Source: Andalucia godoyi (taxonomy: Eukaryota; Discoba; Jakobea; Jakobida; Andaluciidae). Taken from it: a stretch of 64,000 bases of DNA. The position numbers and the translations under genes were made by a program. This document shows, in pieces, positions 48,967 through 57,458 of this stretch. The number at the start of each line of letters is the position of its first letter. Position 1 is the first letter of the stretch. The stretch covers positions 248,001-312,000 of the forward strand of contig VRVR01000029.1 in assembly GCA_009859145.1 (NCBI GenBank), written 5' to 3'. Under the pieces are notes generated by a model that saw only the letters and a list, made by a program, of their open reading frames with translations, searched no databases and was not told the origin of the DNA.

Positions 48967-51915
48967 TTACACAACGGGTGGGTGGGACGATAGCTGCTCC
49001 ACAACAACGGAAGAATACCTTTCTCCCAGCTCGTCTTGCAATTTCTTCAGAGCACGTGCGACAACATCCTGAATCTGGCCGTTCACGATCGGATCGACAG
49101 TTCTCATCAAGTACCGTTTGCGGTTCTGAACATCTAGATCGGGAAATGCCGAGCTTCCAATTTCATCATAAATCTCCAAGCCTCCGATTGTGTACGCGTC
49201 GTCGGGTTTGTGCTCCTCATCGTCTTCTTCCCACATGTCGCCTTCATTCAAATACTTCATTCGCGATTCCAACTCCAACGCAAGCCGCTGAGGCATCTCC
49301 GGGCTGTTCCAAATCGCGGCGGTCTGTTCAACAAACGCAAAGACAGGGAGGATGCTTTGAGAAATCAATGCAGCATTCTCAGAGGCATGAAACACAAGAA
49401 AATCCAGCAGTGCAAAGCAAAAGGATTTTCTCGTGCACGGGGTGGGTGACACGGCAGATTGACCCAAAACAAATGCGATTAGATCCTCCAAGCGAACGTC
49501 TTTGACAAGTTTTTCAATGACACCAGGGTCCAAGCAAACAGATCGACACATCATTTCCGTCAGACAAAGGACAGGCTTGAATGAGCGGGAGCCGATGGAA
49601 GAAAATAGGAGAAGCAGATCATCTACCGGTCCCGAAATCGTCTCGAGAGAGCGAATGCCCGACATTTGAAGGATCATCAGTAAAACATGATACACGGAGC
49701 ACCACGACAACAGAGACACGTCATCCAGATACTTCATCAGGCAGTGCAAAACAGAATATATGGACTGACCAATAAACTGAAGCTGTGAAGCATCGTTGAT
49801 GGACAAGAGGTGCAATTCGCAGATTCGCAACACGTGCGGCGCTTGCTCGGAACCGAAAGAAATGCTTGGAAGAAGAGACAGTACGCGGATGTCTTGTTCG
49901 GAGACGGTCGGCGAACGTGCACGGAGGACTGCGGACCACAGATCTAATGATGGGTCCAAAATGTATGCAGAAAACACCGGATTCGCGTGGTCCGACAGAG
50001 ACCAATGCAGAAACTGAAAGCACACATGGAACATTGCCGAGGTCAAGTACGGGATGTTCTCAACAATGGATTCCAAACACATGAGAATGCTTGCCTGCAT
50101 CATTGGAGAATGTGCGTGATATCTCCACAGGGCAGGAAGGACATTGCAAACAAAAAGATCAAGGTCGGTCGAACCCCTGGACGGACAGCGAATGAACAAG
50201 ACCTTAAGCGTGGACAGAATCTGAAAGTGTGACTCCGGAGACAGCAGCAATTCAAACTGCTGCGTGAGTACGCCAAGAAAACTTCCAAACGACTGTTCGA
50301 TCAAGGATTCTTCAAAACCAACATCGTCCACAATCTCCCGTAGGGATCTGCAGGCGGCGAGACGAACGAGAGGATGCGGATGAGACAAAACATGCTGCAA
50401 AATCTGCAGGCTAAGCACTCTCGTATCCTGTGTATATTGATCGGAGAACTTTCCGATGGTCTGCACAATTCGACGGATGTTTGCCGAGGAAGCGGACGTC
50501 GCACACTGATGCTGTAAGGGCCCCGCAATCAGTGACGGAAACAAAACACTGATATCAACAGCATCGTAAAGAAACGACGATACCAGATTCAGAGCACGGT
50601 AAAACGACTCCTGATGGCAATCCGCTAGCACGACCGACCCCATCGACACTTTCTGCACCAGCTCCGCGAACGGGCCTTTACAATCCTCTTCAAACAGCAA
50701 GAAAAGGGAGTTCAAAAATCGGTCCGCCGCTGCCCCAAACGAAACGTCGCCGGTCTCGCGCTCTTCCTCCTCGGCAAACTCCTCCGGATCGGAATCCATG
50801 AGCCCTGCAAAATCTGAAGGCACCGTCATCAAGTCAAATATGGCAGCTCGAAGAAGGAATTCCAGCTTATCGCGGCTTCCAAAGTGACGCTGCAGTACTG
50901 AAAAAGCAAACATCTCTGTATCCGTCCCGTCGCAGTAGCTCGAAGGCCGGTACTGAGGGGCTGCCAGAATGGATGCCACCAGGTTCAATGCAAGTAAATA
51001 CGACCTTTTCGACTCTTCTGTAGGATGATGGACGGTTGATACATTCGATCCAAAGAGAAACGGTATCAGGGATTGGAGAACTGAGTCGACGAAAGGCAGG
51101 AACAGCAAAGCGCTCTTCTGGAACGCATTTTGCAGCATCTTCAGCACATAAACTGCACAGCCGCGGGTTTCGCTTGCAAAAACCAGTGGAGACAGTGAAG
51201 AAATGCACGACTTGAAGAATAGCTCACAGATTCCGCCATCAAGATAAGCACTGAATCCGTGAATGGCCAATGTACGTGCGCATTTGGTGGTGAATCGGAC
51301 CAGCTGCTGCACGGACTGCAGACGCAGATCTCTCTTCATGGCAGCAGACCAATGCTTGTACACAAACTCCAGGATCTTAGGCGCCATGGACTCAAAGTCG
51401 GTGATATGCCACTGGAATCTTCGCGACGCGAGTTCTATCAAAATGTGGTGCAGCAGCATAAAGCACCGGCAAACCACAGATACACTCCCACTCGCGCAAT
51501 CTATCCGTTCTGAAATGTCACCAAGCAGAGTTCCCCATTTCTCTGGAAAGTCAAATCGAGCAATCTTTGCGATGGCAATGAACATCTGCGTGCAGAGTCG
51601 CAGGTCCTGGCTGTCGCCGAGGAAGACAGCCGAGGGCGAAACCAGAGTCTTGCGAATCCGATCTCGGTCCGCCTCCGATATAATAGAGCCCATGCTGTTT
51701 CCCCATCGCTTATGCACGCTATTCTTGAAAAAGATTATGGCGGCCAACCGAATGTCGCTTGGCACAAAGCCATTGCCCGCGATCTCCAAGAGAACCATTA
51801 GAAATCCCGGCGTTTGTTCTAATGCGGACAACTCTGCTTCCGCGCGTTGCCGGATGGAAGCATCCGCAGAGAAGGACTGCTGGATCGCCAACAGGACCGG
51901 CTCCGACGTATCCAT
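48967..51915 (-). CDS. Importin-beta family karyopherin, importin-11-like
   Basis: A 982-residue HEAT-repeat protein. The N-terminus carries the importin-beta N-terminal (IBN_N) pattern: a first helix with IQQSFSADASIRQRAEAELS and then DIRLAAIIFFKNSVHKRWG, the typical aa-I-x-FKN-hhxxxW segment. LRLCTQMFIAIAKIARFDFPEKW follows. An acidic insert (DSDPEEFAEEEERE) lies at about 375-390. The C-terminal segment (DPIVNGQIQDVVARALKKLQ, GERYSSVVVEQL) resembles importin-11, which imports ubiquitin-conjugating enzymes and ribosomal protein L12. Karyopherin identity is firm; the importin-11 subfamily is likely but not proven. Confidence 0.82.
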   Translation of the reverse strand: MDTSEPVLLAIQQSFSADASIRQRAEAELSALEQTPGFLMVLLEIAGNGFVPSDIRLAAIIFFKNSVHKRWGNSMGSIISEADRDRIRKTLVSPSAVFLGDSQDLRLCTQMFIAIAKIARFDFPEKWGTLLGDISERIDCASGSVSVVCRCFMLLHHILIELASRRFQWHITDFESMAPKILEFVYKHWSAAMKRDLRLQSVQQLVRFTTKCARTLAIHGFSAYLDGGICELFFKSCISSLSPLVFASETRGCAVYVLKMLQNAFQKSALLFLPFVDSVLQSLIPFLFGSNVSTVHHPTEESKRSYLLALNLVASILAAPQYRPSSYCDGTDTEMFAFSVLQRHFGSRDKLEFLLRAAIFDLMTVPSDFAGLMDSDPEEFAEEEERETGDVSFGAAADRFLNSLFLLFEEDCKGPFAELVQKVSMGSVVLADCHQESFYRALNLVSSFLYDAVDISVLFPSLIAGPLQHQCATSASSANIRRIVQTIGKFSDQYTQDTRVLSLQILQHVLSHPHPLVRLAACRSLREIVDDVGFEESLIEQSFGSFLGVLTQQFELLLSPESHFQILSTLKVLFIRCPSRGSTDLDLFVCNVLPALWRYHAHSPMMQASILMCLESIVENIPYLTSAMFHVCFQFLHWSLSDHANPVFSAYILDPSLDLWSAVLRARSPTVSEQDIRVLSLLPSISFGSEQAPHVLRICELHLLSINDASQLQFIGQSIYSVLHCLMKYLDDVSLLSWCSVYHVLLMILQMSGIRSLETISGPVDDLLLLFSSIGSRSFKPVLCLTEMMCRSVCLDPGVIEKLVKDVRLEDLIAFVLGQSAVSPTPCTRKSFCFALLDFLVFHASENAALISQSILPVFAFVEQTAAIWNSPEMPQRLALELESRMKYLNEGDMWEEDDEEHKPDDAYTIGGLEIYDEIGSSAFPDLDVQNRKRYLMRTVDPIVNGQIQDVVARALKKLQDELGERYSSVVVEQLSSHPPVV

Positions 51916-52055
51916 TCTATTTGATATTGTGTCGCCTGGATGATGATGTGCACAAAAAAATAAAATAATGAAGTATATGAAGATAGTCTGGATTTTTTTC
52001 TCCCGATTTTCATATTTGCACGGAATTTACGAGTACAGTAGCTGTGATTGGTGCG

Positions 52056-52289
52056 TCAGCGATCCAGAGCACCAGGGCAAATTGGCTCTAATTGGTACTG
52101 CTGCATGACAATCGATCCGGCATGCGGCATGCGCACCGTGGACACCACCGAAGTGTCGGAGTGCATCATGCCACCACGCAGTCTGCATGTCTCGGACGTG
52201 CACTCCTCCGAGAAGACAAAATGACGCCCGACGGTGCGAACTGGCGAGGAGGTTTCTTTCTTCTTCTTCTTTTCCTGCGCGAACGACAT
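52056..52289 (-). CDS. Candidate small protein, 77 aa, unknown
   Basis: An ATG-started frame (MSFAQEKKKKKE) with coding-like codon use throughout, including VGRHFVFSEECTSETCRLRG and MPHAGSIVMQQYQLEPICPG. It lies between importin-11 and the possible TFIIIC subunit on the same strand, in otherwise unused space. A longer frame upstream (to 52406) looks like leader. No family recognised. Confidence 0.4.
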   Translation of the reverse strand: MSFAQEKKKKKETSSPVRTVGRHFVFSEECTSETCRLRGGMMHSDTSVVSTVRMPHAGSIVMQQYQLEPICPGALDR

Positions 52290-52436
52290 TGAAGCTTGAA
52301 AAGATGAACACTGAAAAGCAAGTGCCGCTGGTGGTGGTGAGTACTGTCCTAATTTGTGCTCGCTTCGCAAAAAGAGAAGATCCAACGGAAAGCCCACACG
52401 ATTCATCTGGGAAACGGCAGCGTTCAGAAACAGGAG

Positions 52437-52874
52437 CTATGTACGTGTCTCGGTATTGAGATGTGCGGTTTTCCTTCGTTTGACAGTCTTTTCGGCAGAA
52501 ACGTCAAGACGATGCCGGTGAAATACAATTGTCTTTGACACTGCAATGGCTTGAGATTTGGAAGTGCTGTCGACGACAAAGATCGTTCCAAGAGGTGGAT
52601 TCTGCGGAGACGTCCCAACATACAAGTCCGAGTTGACTCTTGCCAAGGGTGTTTCGTCCAAGATGTTGCGGACTGCAAACATGCGTAAAGGAGGAACCAC
52701 CACCGACTTGTCTGTCACTGGAGCTTCCTGGTCTGGGAATCGACACAGCACGTAAAAAGCCTCCGTCTCGTCCTCATCGGCAGTTACAGGTCCAATGGCA
52801 GCAGAACCGTCATTGCTCGGCGCAGGAGCAGCTAGTAGAATCTCTCGTTTCCGATGCATCCCTGGTTTCTCCAT
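52437..52874 (-). CDS. Possible TFIIIC subunit 6 (tau55/GTF3C6-type triple-barrel) protein
   Basis: A 145-residue protein. The core (about 75-120) reads NILDETPLARVNSDLYVGT then PPLGTIFVVD and TIVFHRHRL. This follows the TFIIIC_sub6 pattern: a DT-x-P segment, a short strand with G, then LGT and a hydrophobic strand, ending in a hydrophobic-basic stretch. A basic KRRK cluster near the C-terminus could be a nuclear signal. If right, it would be a small subunit of the RNA polymerase III factor TFIIIC. The similarity is short and I hold it loosely; otherwise it is an orphan. It is divergent from the FYVE gene. Confidence 0.45.
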   Translation of the reverse strand: MEKPGMHRKREILLAAPAPSNDGSAAIGPVTADEDETEAFYVLCRFPDQEAPVTDKSVVVPPLRMFAVRNILDETPLARVNSDLYVGTSPQNPPLGTIFVVDSTSKSQAIAVSKTIVFHRHRLDVSAEKTVKRRKTAHLNTETRT

Positions 52875-52965
52875 GTGTTAATCCATCTGGGGGCCTGTTG
52901 CCAGCCTTTTCTTTCCTTTTTCGTTTTGCTGTTCAGTTTTCCTTCCCCCCTGACTGAATACGCTT

Positions 52966-53020
52966 TCTTGCACGATAGCCGCTTGCACGATAGCCGCTTG
53001 CACGATAGCCGCTTGCACGA
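52966..53020. repeat. 15-base minisatellite in a divergent promoter region
   Basis: About 3.5 copies of GCTTGCACGATAGCC between the divergent genes starting at 52874 (-) and 53211 (+). The other bases in this 336-base gap are pyrimidine-rich, with no gene. Confidence 0.9.
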
Positions 53021-53210
53021 GATGCTGGTGCGCTGTACAGACTACGGATTATGGAGAAAACGCCTTTCCAGCTTGTCTTGGCTTTTCAGCGCCCTTTGAT
53101 CTCCATCATCTGCAGGTGTTGTCTTTTCTCTCTCTCTTTGCTTGCTTTTTTCTCCCCCCTTCCCCGCCTTCGCTTTCCCAGTACGGTGTTTTTCTGATCG
53201 GCGCTTCGGG

Positions 53211-53912
53211 ATGTCTCGTCGTGCCGTTTTGTTAAGACCACCTACATGGATTCCGGACGAAGATGCAAAGACATGCATGTTGTGCAGCAAACCGTTTTCG
53301 TTTTCTCTTCGCCGCCACCACTGCCGTGCATGCGGACGAGTAGTGTGCAACGTGTGTTCGTTGAAACGAGTGTTTTTGTTTCGGTTTGATCTGCGTGAAA
53401 AAAAAGAAAGAGTATGCGATAAATGTTTTGAAGTAGAGGTGAACCGGATACACGCTGTTGACGTCTTCATAGAGACACACGTTCCGCTGCTGAAGAATGG
53501 CGGAGAGTTCATGCTGCACGACGGGGTAGGGCTTCCGAAAGCACGGTATCTGAAGCTTTCCGCTGACTATGGGGAGTTGCTCGTGACGGAACTCACAAGC
53601 GTGAATGCTGTTGATCGAGCAGAAAAGTTTGCGGTCGCCAGTCTACTGCATGTTAAAGAAGGTGTGGAGTCGGAACACTTTGAAAAGGCACTGTCCTCGG
53701 ATATGGCGAACATTTTTGTTTTCTTTTCGCTGGAGTTTTCACACAATCGATGCCTTGACCTGGAAGCACGCGACGAGAAGCATGCAAGACTCTGGATTCC
53801 GGCTTTCAAATCACTGATTCAAACAGTGGAGTTTCTTCACGAGGAACGGGTTTCGTGGACGGACTTGCGAGACCATTTACTCCTAATCAGACCGGACGAG
53901 ATCGTTATCTAG
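53211..53912 (+). CDS. FYVE-domain protein with PH-like C-terminus
   Basis: A 233-residue protein. The FYVE zinc finger covers about 10-80 and has all signature elements: WIPDEDAKTC (WxxD), CMLCSKPF, RRHHCRACGRVVC (R+HHCR), CNVC and a closing CDKC. It should bind PI3P on endosomes. Residues about 88-225 look like a PH domain: GEFMLHDGVGLPKARYLKLS, ELLVTELTS, IFVFFSLEFS and a C-terminal helix with the conserved Trp (ARLWIPAFKSLIQ). FYVE-PH proteins of this size resemble phafin-like adaptors, though there the PH domain comes first. The ATG of MSRRAVLL follows an upstream frame without similarity. Its stop lies eight bases from that of the next, opposite gene. Confidence 0.9.
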   Translation: MSRRAVLLRPPTWIPDEDAKTCMLCSKPFSFSLRRHHCRACGRVVCNVCSLKRVFLFRFDLREKKERVCDKCFEVEVNRIHAVDVFIETHVPLLKNGGEFMLHDGVGLPKARYLKLSADYGELLVTELTSVNAVDRAEKFAVASLLHVKEGVESEHFEKALSSDMANIFVFFSLEFSHNRCLDLEARDEKHARLWIPAFKSLIQTVEFLHEERVSWTDLRDHLLLIRPDEIVI

Positions 53913-53920
53913 CATTGTTC

Positions 53921-56900
53921 TCAAAGTGTGCTGCGGAAATCCGTCAGCAGGAATAGTACGTCGTCCACTTCGACGGGTTTGTTGGCTGCGAATTGTCGAT
54001 TGTTCATTTCCAGCCATTGGAATGCGCGATCTACCACTTCCGTGGGATAGTTCTCCCAGATCTTCGGAAATACCTCTCCTACCGACTGGGGGGATATGAG
54101 CTTGAATCCTTGTGATGACCGAGACCTGCTCGTAACTCTTGTAGACAGTATTTGGTGTGTCTGAAGGCAGAAGCGGAATGTTAGATCATCAATGTTTCCT
54201 TGGTCTACCCCCATCCAGTCTGAGAGACGAAGCAATCGAGCAAATGTTTTGCATCGTTGACATCCTGTCGTGAACTTCTTCATTGCGAAAATAAAGTCCA
54301 CATAGTACATCTCGGCCATGGACCGGATGCCGTACTTGAACAAGTGGAAGTTGTAGGCGAATTCCACGAAGGATGCTCCTTCGTCCTCCCAGGGAAGCGA
54401 CGAATTCGCAAACATCTGAGCTCCCTTCTCCATAATTTCCGTGATAGTCATCCGAATCCATTTGAGAGATTTCCCGCGTGGTTCATAGGAGTCAGTAATG
54501 GATTTTTGGAGATGCGAAAGAACAACTTGAGGAGTCTTTTCCACGCTGATTTGCTTTCTCGGCTCCTCTTGCGCTTTTCTTCGTTGCCCCAGTTCTCTGT
54601 TTCCTCCCGCATTCATGTTTGAAACGTGCATCTCAGCGCTTCGAGACGAGCGCCGTCGTGCATAGTGTGATGATCCCTTCCTTGGTACACACATTTCGGC
54701 ATCGGATGCGTCCGCATCTGCATCATAATTCGGCTCCGTTTTCGATGGCATGTCGGAATCTGACGCGGTGTCTTCGTATTGCTGCGGACTCCTATCCAAG
54801 TGAAATCCTTTTTCTGTTGGTCGCCCATCATTATTTTCCGATGCAGATTTTCCCTCCCTCTCCCGCGATTCGCATGCGGGTCCATCCGAGCTGATAGTGC
54901 AGCGGGGAACGGTTTCCGGGGACAATGCCGCCGCGGTGTTCGGGCCCAGCGGGCTTCTGCTGGAAGCTGCAAAGGAGCGTTGATCCACATTTCTCGACAG
55001 CACTGCTTGCTTTGGAAAAACAGATGACGCTGCACTGATTCCAGATGGCGCAAGCTTGCCGGAAGCCTCATGTGGTGCAAGACTCCAGGGCCCCAGTTCC
55101 GCCGGAATGTCCCTTGAAACAAGCTGGGGTGAAGCTGAATTCTCTACAGAGGACAGTGTGCTCTTGCTTGCTCTTGACGCAGGCCGCGGTGCGATTTGAG
55201 AATCGTGGGACATCTCTCTCTGGAAGCCATGGCTTCCGTGATCGTCTTTGTTTGCCATGCCTGTTCCGGCTTGCATTGCGGGAGGAGTGGTGTGACTGCC
55301 CAGTGGCGGGAAGCTTGCAAGCGAGGATGCGGTATCCAGACTCGAATGACGCAAACCACTGGGACTTTGCGGGTTGTTTTCTCCTCTTGTGGTATCCTGT
55401 GGACGCAGTTCGACATTCGAGGCGCTGTCGTCGCGATTGCTTGCCATCAGATTGAGGCTACTCGACTGCGATGGAGCAAGTATGTATTGACTATAAACTG
55501 TTTGGATCGCAATGTGATGTCCAGGGACACGTCCGGTTGGGGCAACATATGTTTGGGTCTCCACGGGTACACAATTCCTCGGTCCAGAATGTGCAGCGTC
55601 CACGGAACTGCCGGCGGTTCGAGTCTCGCTTTCTTGGTTGCTCAAGATACAACTAGAGGATCGACGCAAGCTCATCGGAGTCATGCGACCTGCAACCGGA
55701 CTCAGTGCTCTCTTTTGCGCAGTCGAATCGTAGTGACCGACTACCGGCATCGAAGCTTGCACCCCGACGGAAACGGTTTCCGCACGAGCGGCCATTCTTT
55801 TCCCTTTGCTCTCCAGTCCCTTCCCTTTCTGCACAGCAGTTTCGAAGCTTCCAGGAGACGGAGCATCATGTTGTTGTTCCCGCTGTTCCCGCTCTTTCGG
55901 CATCCCTGTTTTGGTCGTGAGAGTTTGCCGGTCCGCATGAAGCGTGCGTTGGTCTTGCCGCCTTGGAGTTTCAGCATTCCCAGTGGACGATCGAGAGCTG
56001 TCAGAGGAGCCGCTGCTGAATGAATGCGTCGACGTTAGTTCCGCGAAAGCTGACTGCAGCGATACACGACTTCCAAGCTCGAGAACGCTTCGACGTTGAC
56101 TTGCGACTACGTTTCTGTCTCTGAGAGCCGTTTCATCTTCTTCCAGATCGGCCAGCTCGGATTGGAGTGATTGTATTCTCTCGATGGCTTCTTGGAGTTC
56201 GTTCCCAAGCCGCTTGCGTTCCGTGATGACCGACTGAACTTCGATTTCCTTTTTCTTGATTTCTGTGCGCAACGCTTCGATGGTTTTCACAAACTGCTTC
56301 CTCTCCAACGTCAGCCTTGATGCCTGTGATTTAGTGCGCCGGTCCAGCTCGATTAGAGAGGAGAAGAAGCGAGTCATTCCGGAACGAACAATGTCCAACA
56401 GAATCCCTCTTTCTGCACAGTGGACGAAGACCTGTCTTGTAAGCTCGTTCAGGACAATATTCCAAACCCTCATTTCTTGCTGAATGTCCACGGGCTCGCG
56501 AGGAATTTCTGAGGGATCCTCGGGTTCCTGCGTGTCGTTCAAAAGCCCTGGCTTGCGTATTCGTTCTAGCAGAATATCAGTAACTTTCGCCAAGTACAAA
56601 ACTTCTGCTCTTGACGATGGCTTCGTTGTAGGAAACACTCTTCTTTTCCACTCTTGCAATCCCCCCGGTGTAGCACCGCTCTCCTCGGAATCCTTCTGGA
56701 AAGCCGCGCTCGTCTCATACACAAATAGTTCTGCGGGTACCTGTGTGTCTGGTATTCTGCCCGTCGATGCTCTGGATACTGCCTCCCAGACAGAGGATGG
56801 TCGACAGCTTGCCTGTCCTGTCCCAGGAGTCCTTTTCTCGTCAATGGACACCTCTTCAAAACGATACGATGTGTCGAACTCCTTTGGTCGTTGGAAGATG

Positions 56901-57073
56901 CTGAGATCCGTCAGTTTCCGTTTGTTTCTGAACTTCTCTTTGTTAATCCTTGAGCTGACTTCAGCGGAAAGTTCCACAGGAGAAAGAGGAAACTGTGGCC
57001 TTTTCCCAAAAGACGTGAGCAGTTCTGCCGGAACAAACGTCTTCTCCAGTCCCGGAAGATTGAGCCGTTCCAT
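53921..57073 (-). CDS. Axonemal dynein light-chain-domain protein (AXDND1-like)
   Basis: A 1050-residue protein. The conserved region is at about 195-335: MRVWNIVLNELTRQVFVHCA, ERGILLDIVRSGM, followed by a long coiled coil (RTEIKKKEIEVQSVITER). This is the p28/Ax_dynein_light domain of inner-arm dynein light chains, here in a much larger protein as in animal AXDND1. Residues about 350-840 are low-complexity Ser/Gln/Arg. A second folded region at about 860-1045 is helical and aromatic-rich (KWIRMTITEIMEKG, FVEFAYNFHLFKYG) and is not part of p28. It is likely an axonemal protein. The frame extends upstream through the CA repeat as Cys-Val-Cys, which is clearly leader; the ATG at 57073 is used. 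Confidence 0.8.
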   Translation of the reverse strand: MERLNLPGLEKTFVPAELLTSFGKRPQFPLSPVELSAEVSSRINKEKFRNKRKLTDLSIFQRPKEFDTSYRFEEVSIDEKRTPGTGQASCRPSSVWEAVSRASTGRIPDTQVPAELFVYETSAAFQKDSEESGATPGGLQEWKRRVFPTTKPSSRAEVLYLAKVTDILLERIRKPGLLNDTQEPEDPSEIPREPVDIQQEMRVWNIVLNELTRQVFVHCAERGILLDIVRSGMTRFFSSLIELDRRTKSQASRLTLERKQFVKTIEALRTEIKKKEIEVQSVITERKRLGNELQEAIERIQSLQSELADLEEDETALRDRNVVASQRRSVLELGSRVSLQSAFAELTSTHSFSSGSSDSSRSSTGNAETPRRQDQRTLHADRQTLTTKTGMPKEREQREQQHDAPSPGSFETAVQKGKGLESKGKRMAARAETVSVGVQASMPVVGHYDSTAQKRALSPVAGRMTPMSLRRSSSCILSNQESETRTAGSSVDAAHSGPRNCVPVETQTYVAPTGRVPGHHIAIQTVYSQYILAPSQSSSLNLMASNRDDSASNVELRPQDTTRGENNPQSPSGLRHSSLDTASSLASFPPLGSHTTPPAMQAGTGMANKDDHGSHGFQREMSHDSQIAPRPASRASKSTLSSVENSASPQLVSRDIPAELGPWSLAPHEASGKLAPSGISAASSVFPKQAVLSRNVDQRSFAASSRSPLGPNTAAALSPETVPRCTISSDGPACESREREGKSASENNDGRPTEKGFHLDRSPQQYEDTASDSDMPSKTEPNYDADADASDAEMCVPRKGSSHYARRRSSRSAEMHVSNMNAGGNRELGQRRKAQEEPRKQISVEKTPQVVLSHLQKSITDSYEPRGKSLKWIRMTITEIMEKGAQMFANSSLPWEDEGASFVEFAYNFHLFKYGIRSMAEMYYVDFIFAMKKFTTGCQRCKTFARLLRLSDWMGVDQGNIDDLTFRFCLQTHQILSTRVTSRSRSSQGFKLISPQSVGEVFPKIWENYPTEVVDRAFQWLEMNNRQFAANKPVEVDDVLFLLTDFRSTL

Positions 57074-57168
57074 TCTACTGCCCCTTTGCGTATCCTTGCC
57101 TGAAATCCACAATTCTGTGGCCACCCCTCGTTTTCGCAAACCCAAGAAGACTAATAAACAACAAAAAG

Positions 57169-57244
<76 letters not shown>

Positions 57245-57458
57245 AAGGAGTATGCAAAGAACCGACGTGCCGGAACTCAGAGAATGAAAGCTCAAAGCAT
57301 CGAGGCTTTGGATAAAACGTTCGTAATCCTGACGCAAAATTCGGAAGTTGCACTATTGGCATCCTCGATCCGACTTCTTCATTTTGGGAACAACTCGCGT
57401 CGTCACGTCGCGTCGCACCGCATCACACCGAATCGCATTTATTGGCGCACGGATCGAA
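57074..57458. promoter_or_regulatory. Divergent upstream region with (TC)n(CA)n microsatellite
   Basis: About 385 bases between the divergent AXDND1-like and GatB start codons. A TC run (57170-57187) is followed by a CA run (57188-57241). The last 125 bases are open in the GatB frame without an ATG. Confidence 0.7.

Noticed and set aside
52304-52520. Plus-strand exon MNTEKQVPLVV ending at a GTGAGT donor
   Set aside because: The downstream acceptor lacks a pyrimidine tract and the extension runs antisense into the next gene; no family match.
57074-57337. N-terminal extension of the AXDND1-like protein through the CA repeat
   Set aside because: It would code a Cys-Val repeat from the microsatellite; the ATG at 57073 begins normal protein sequence.
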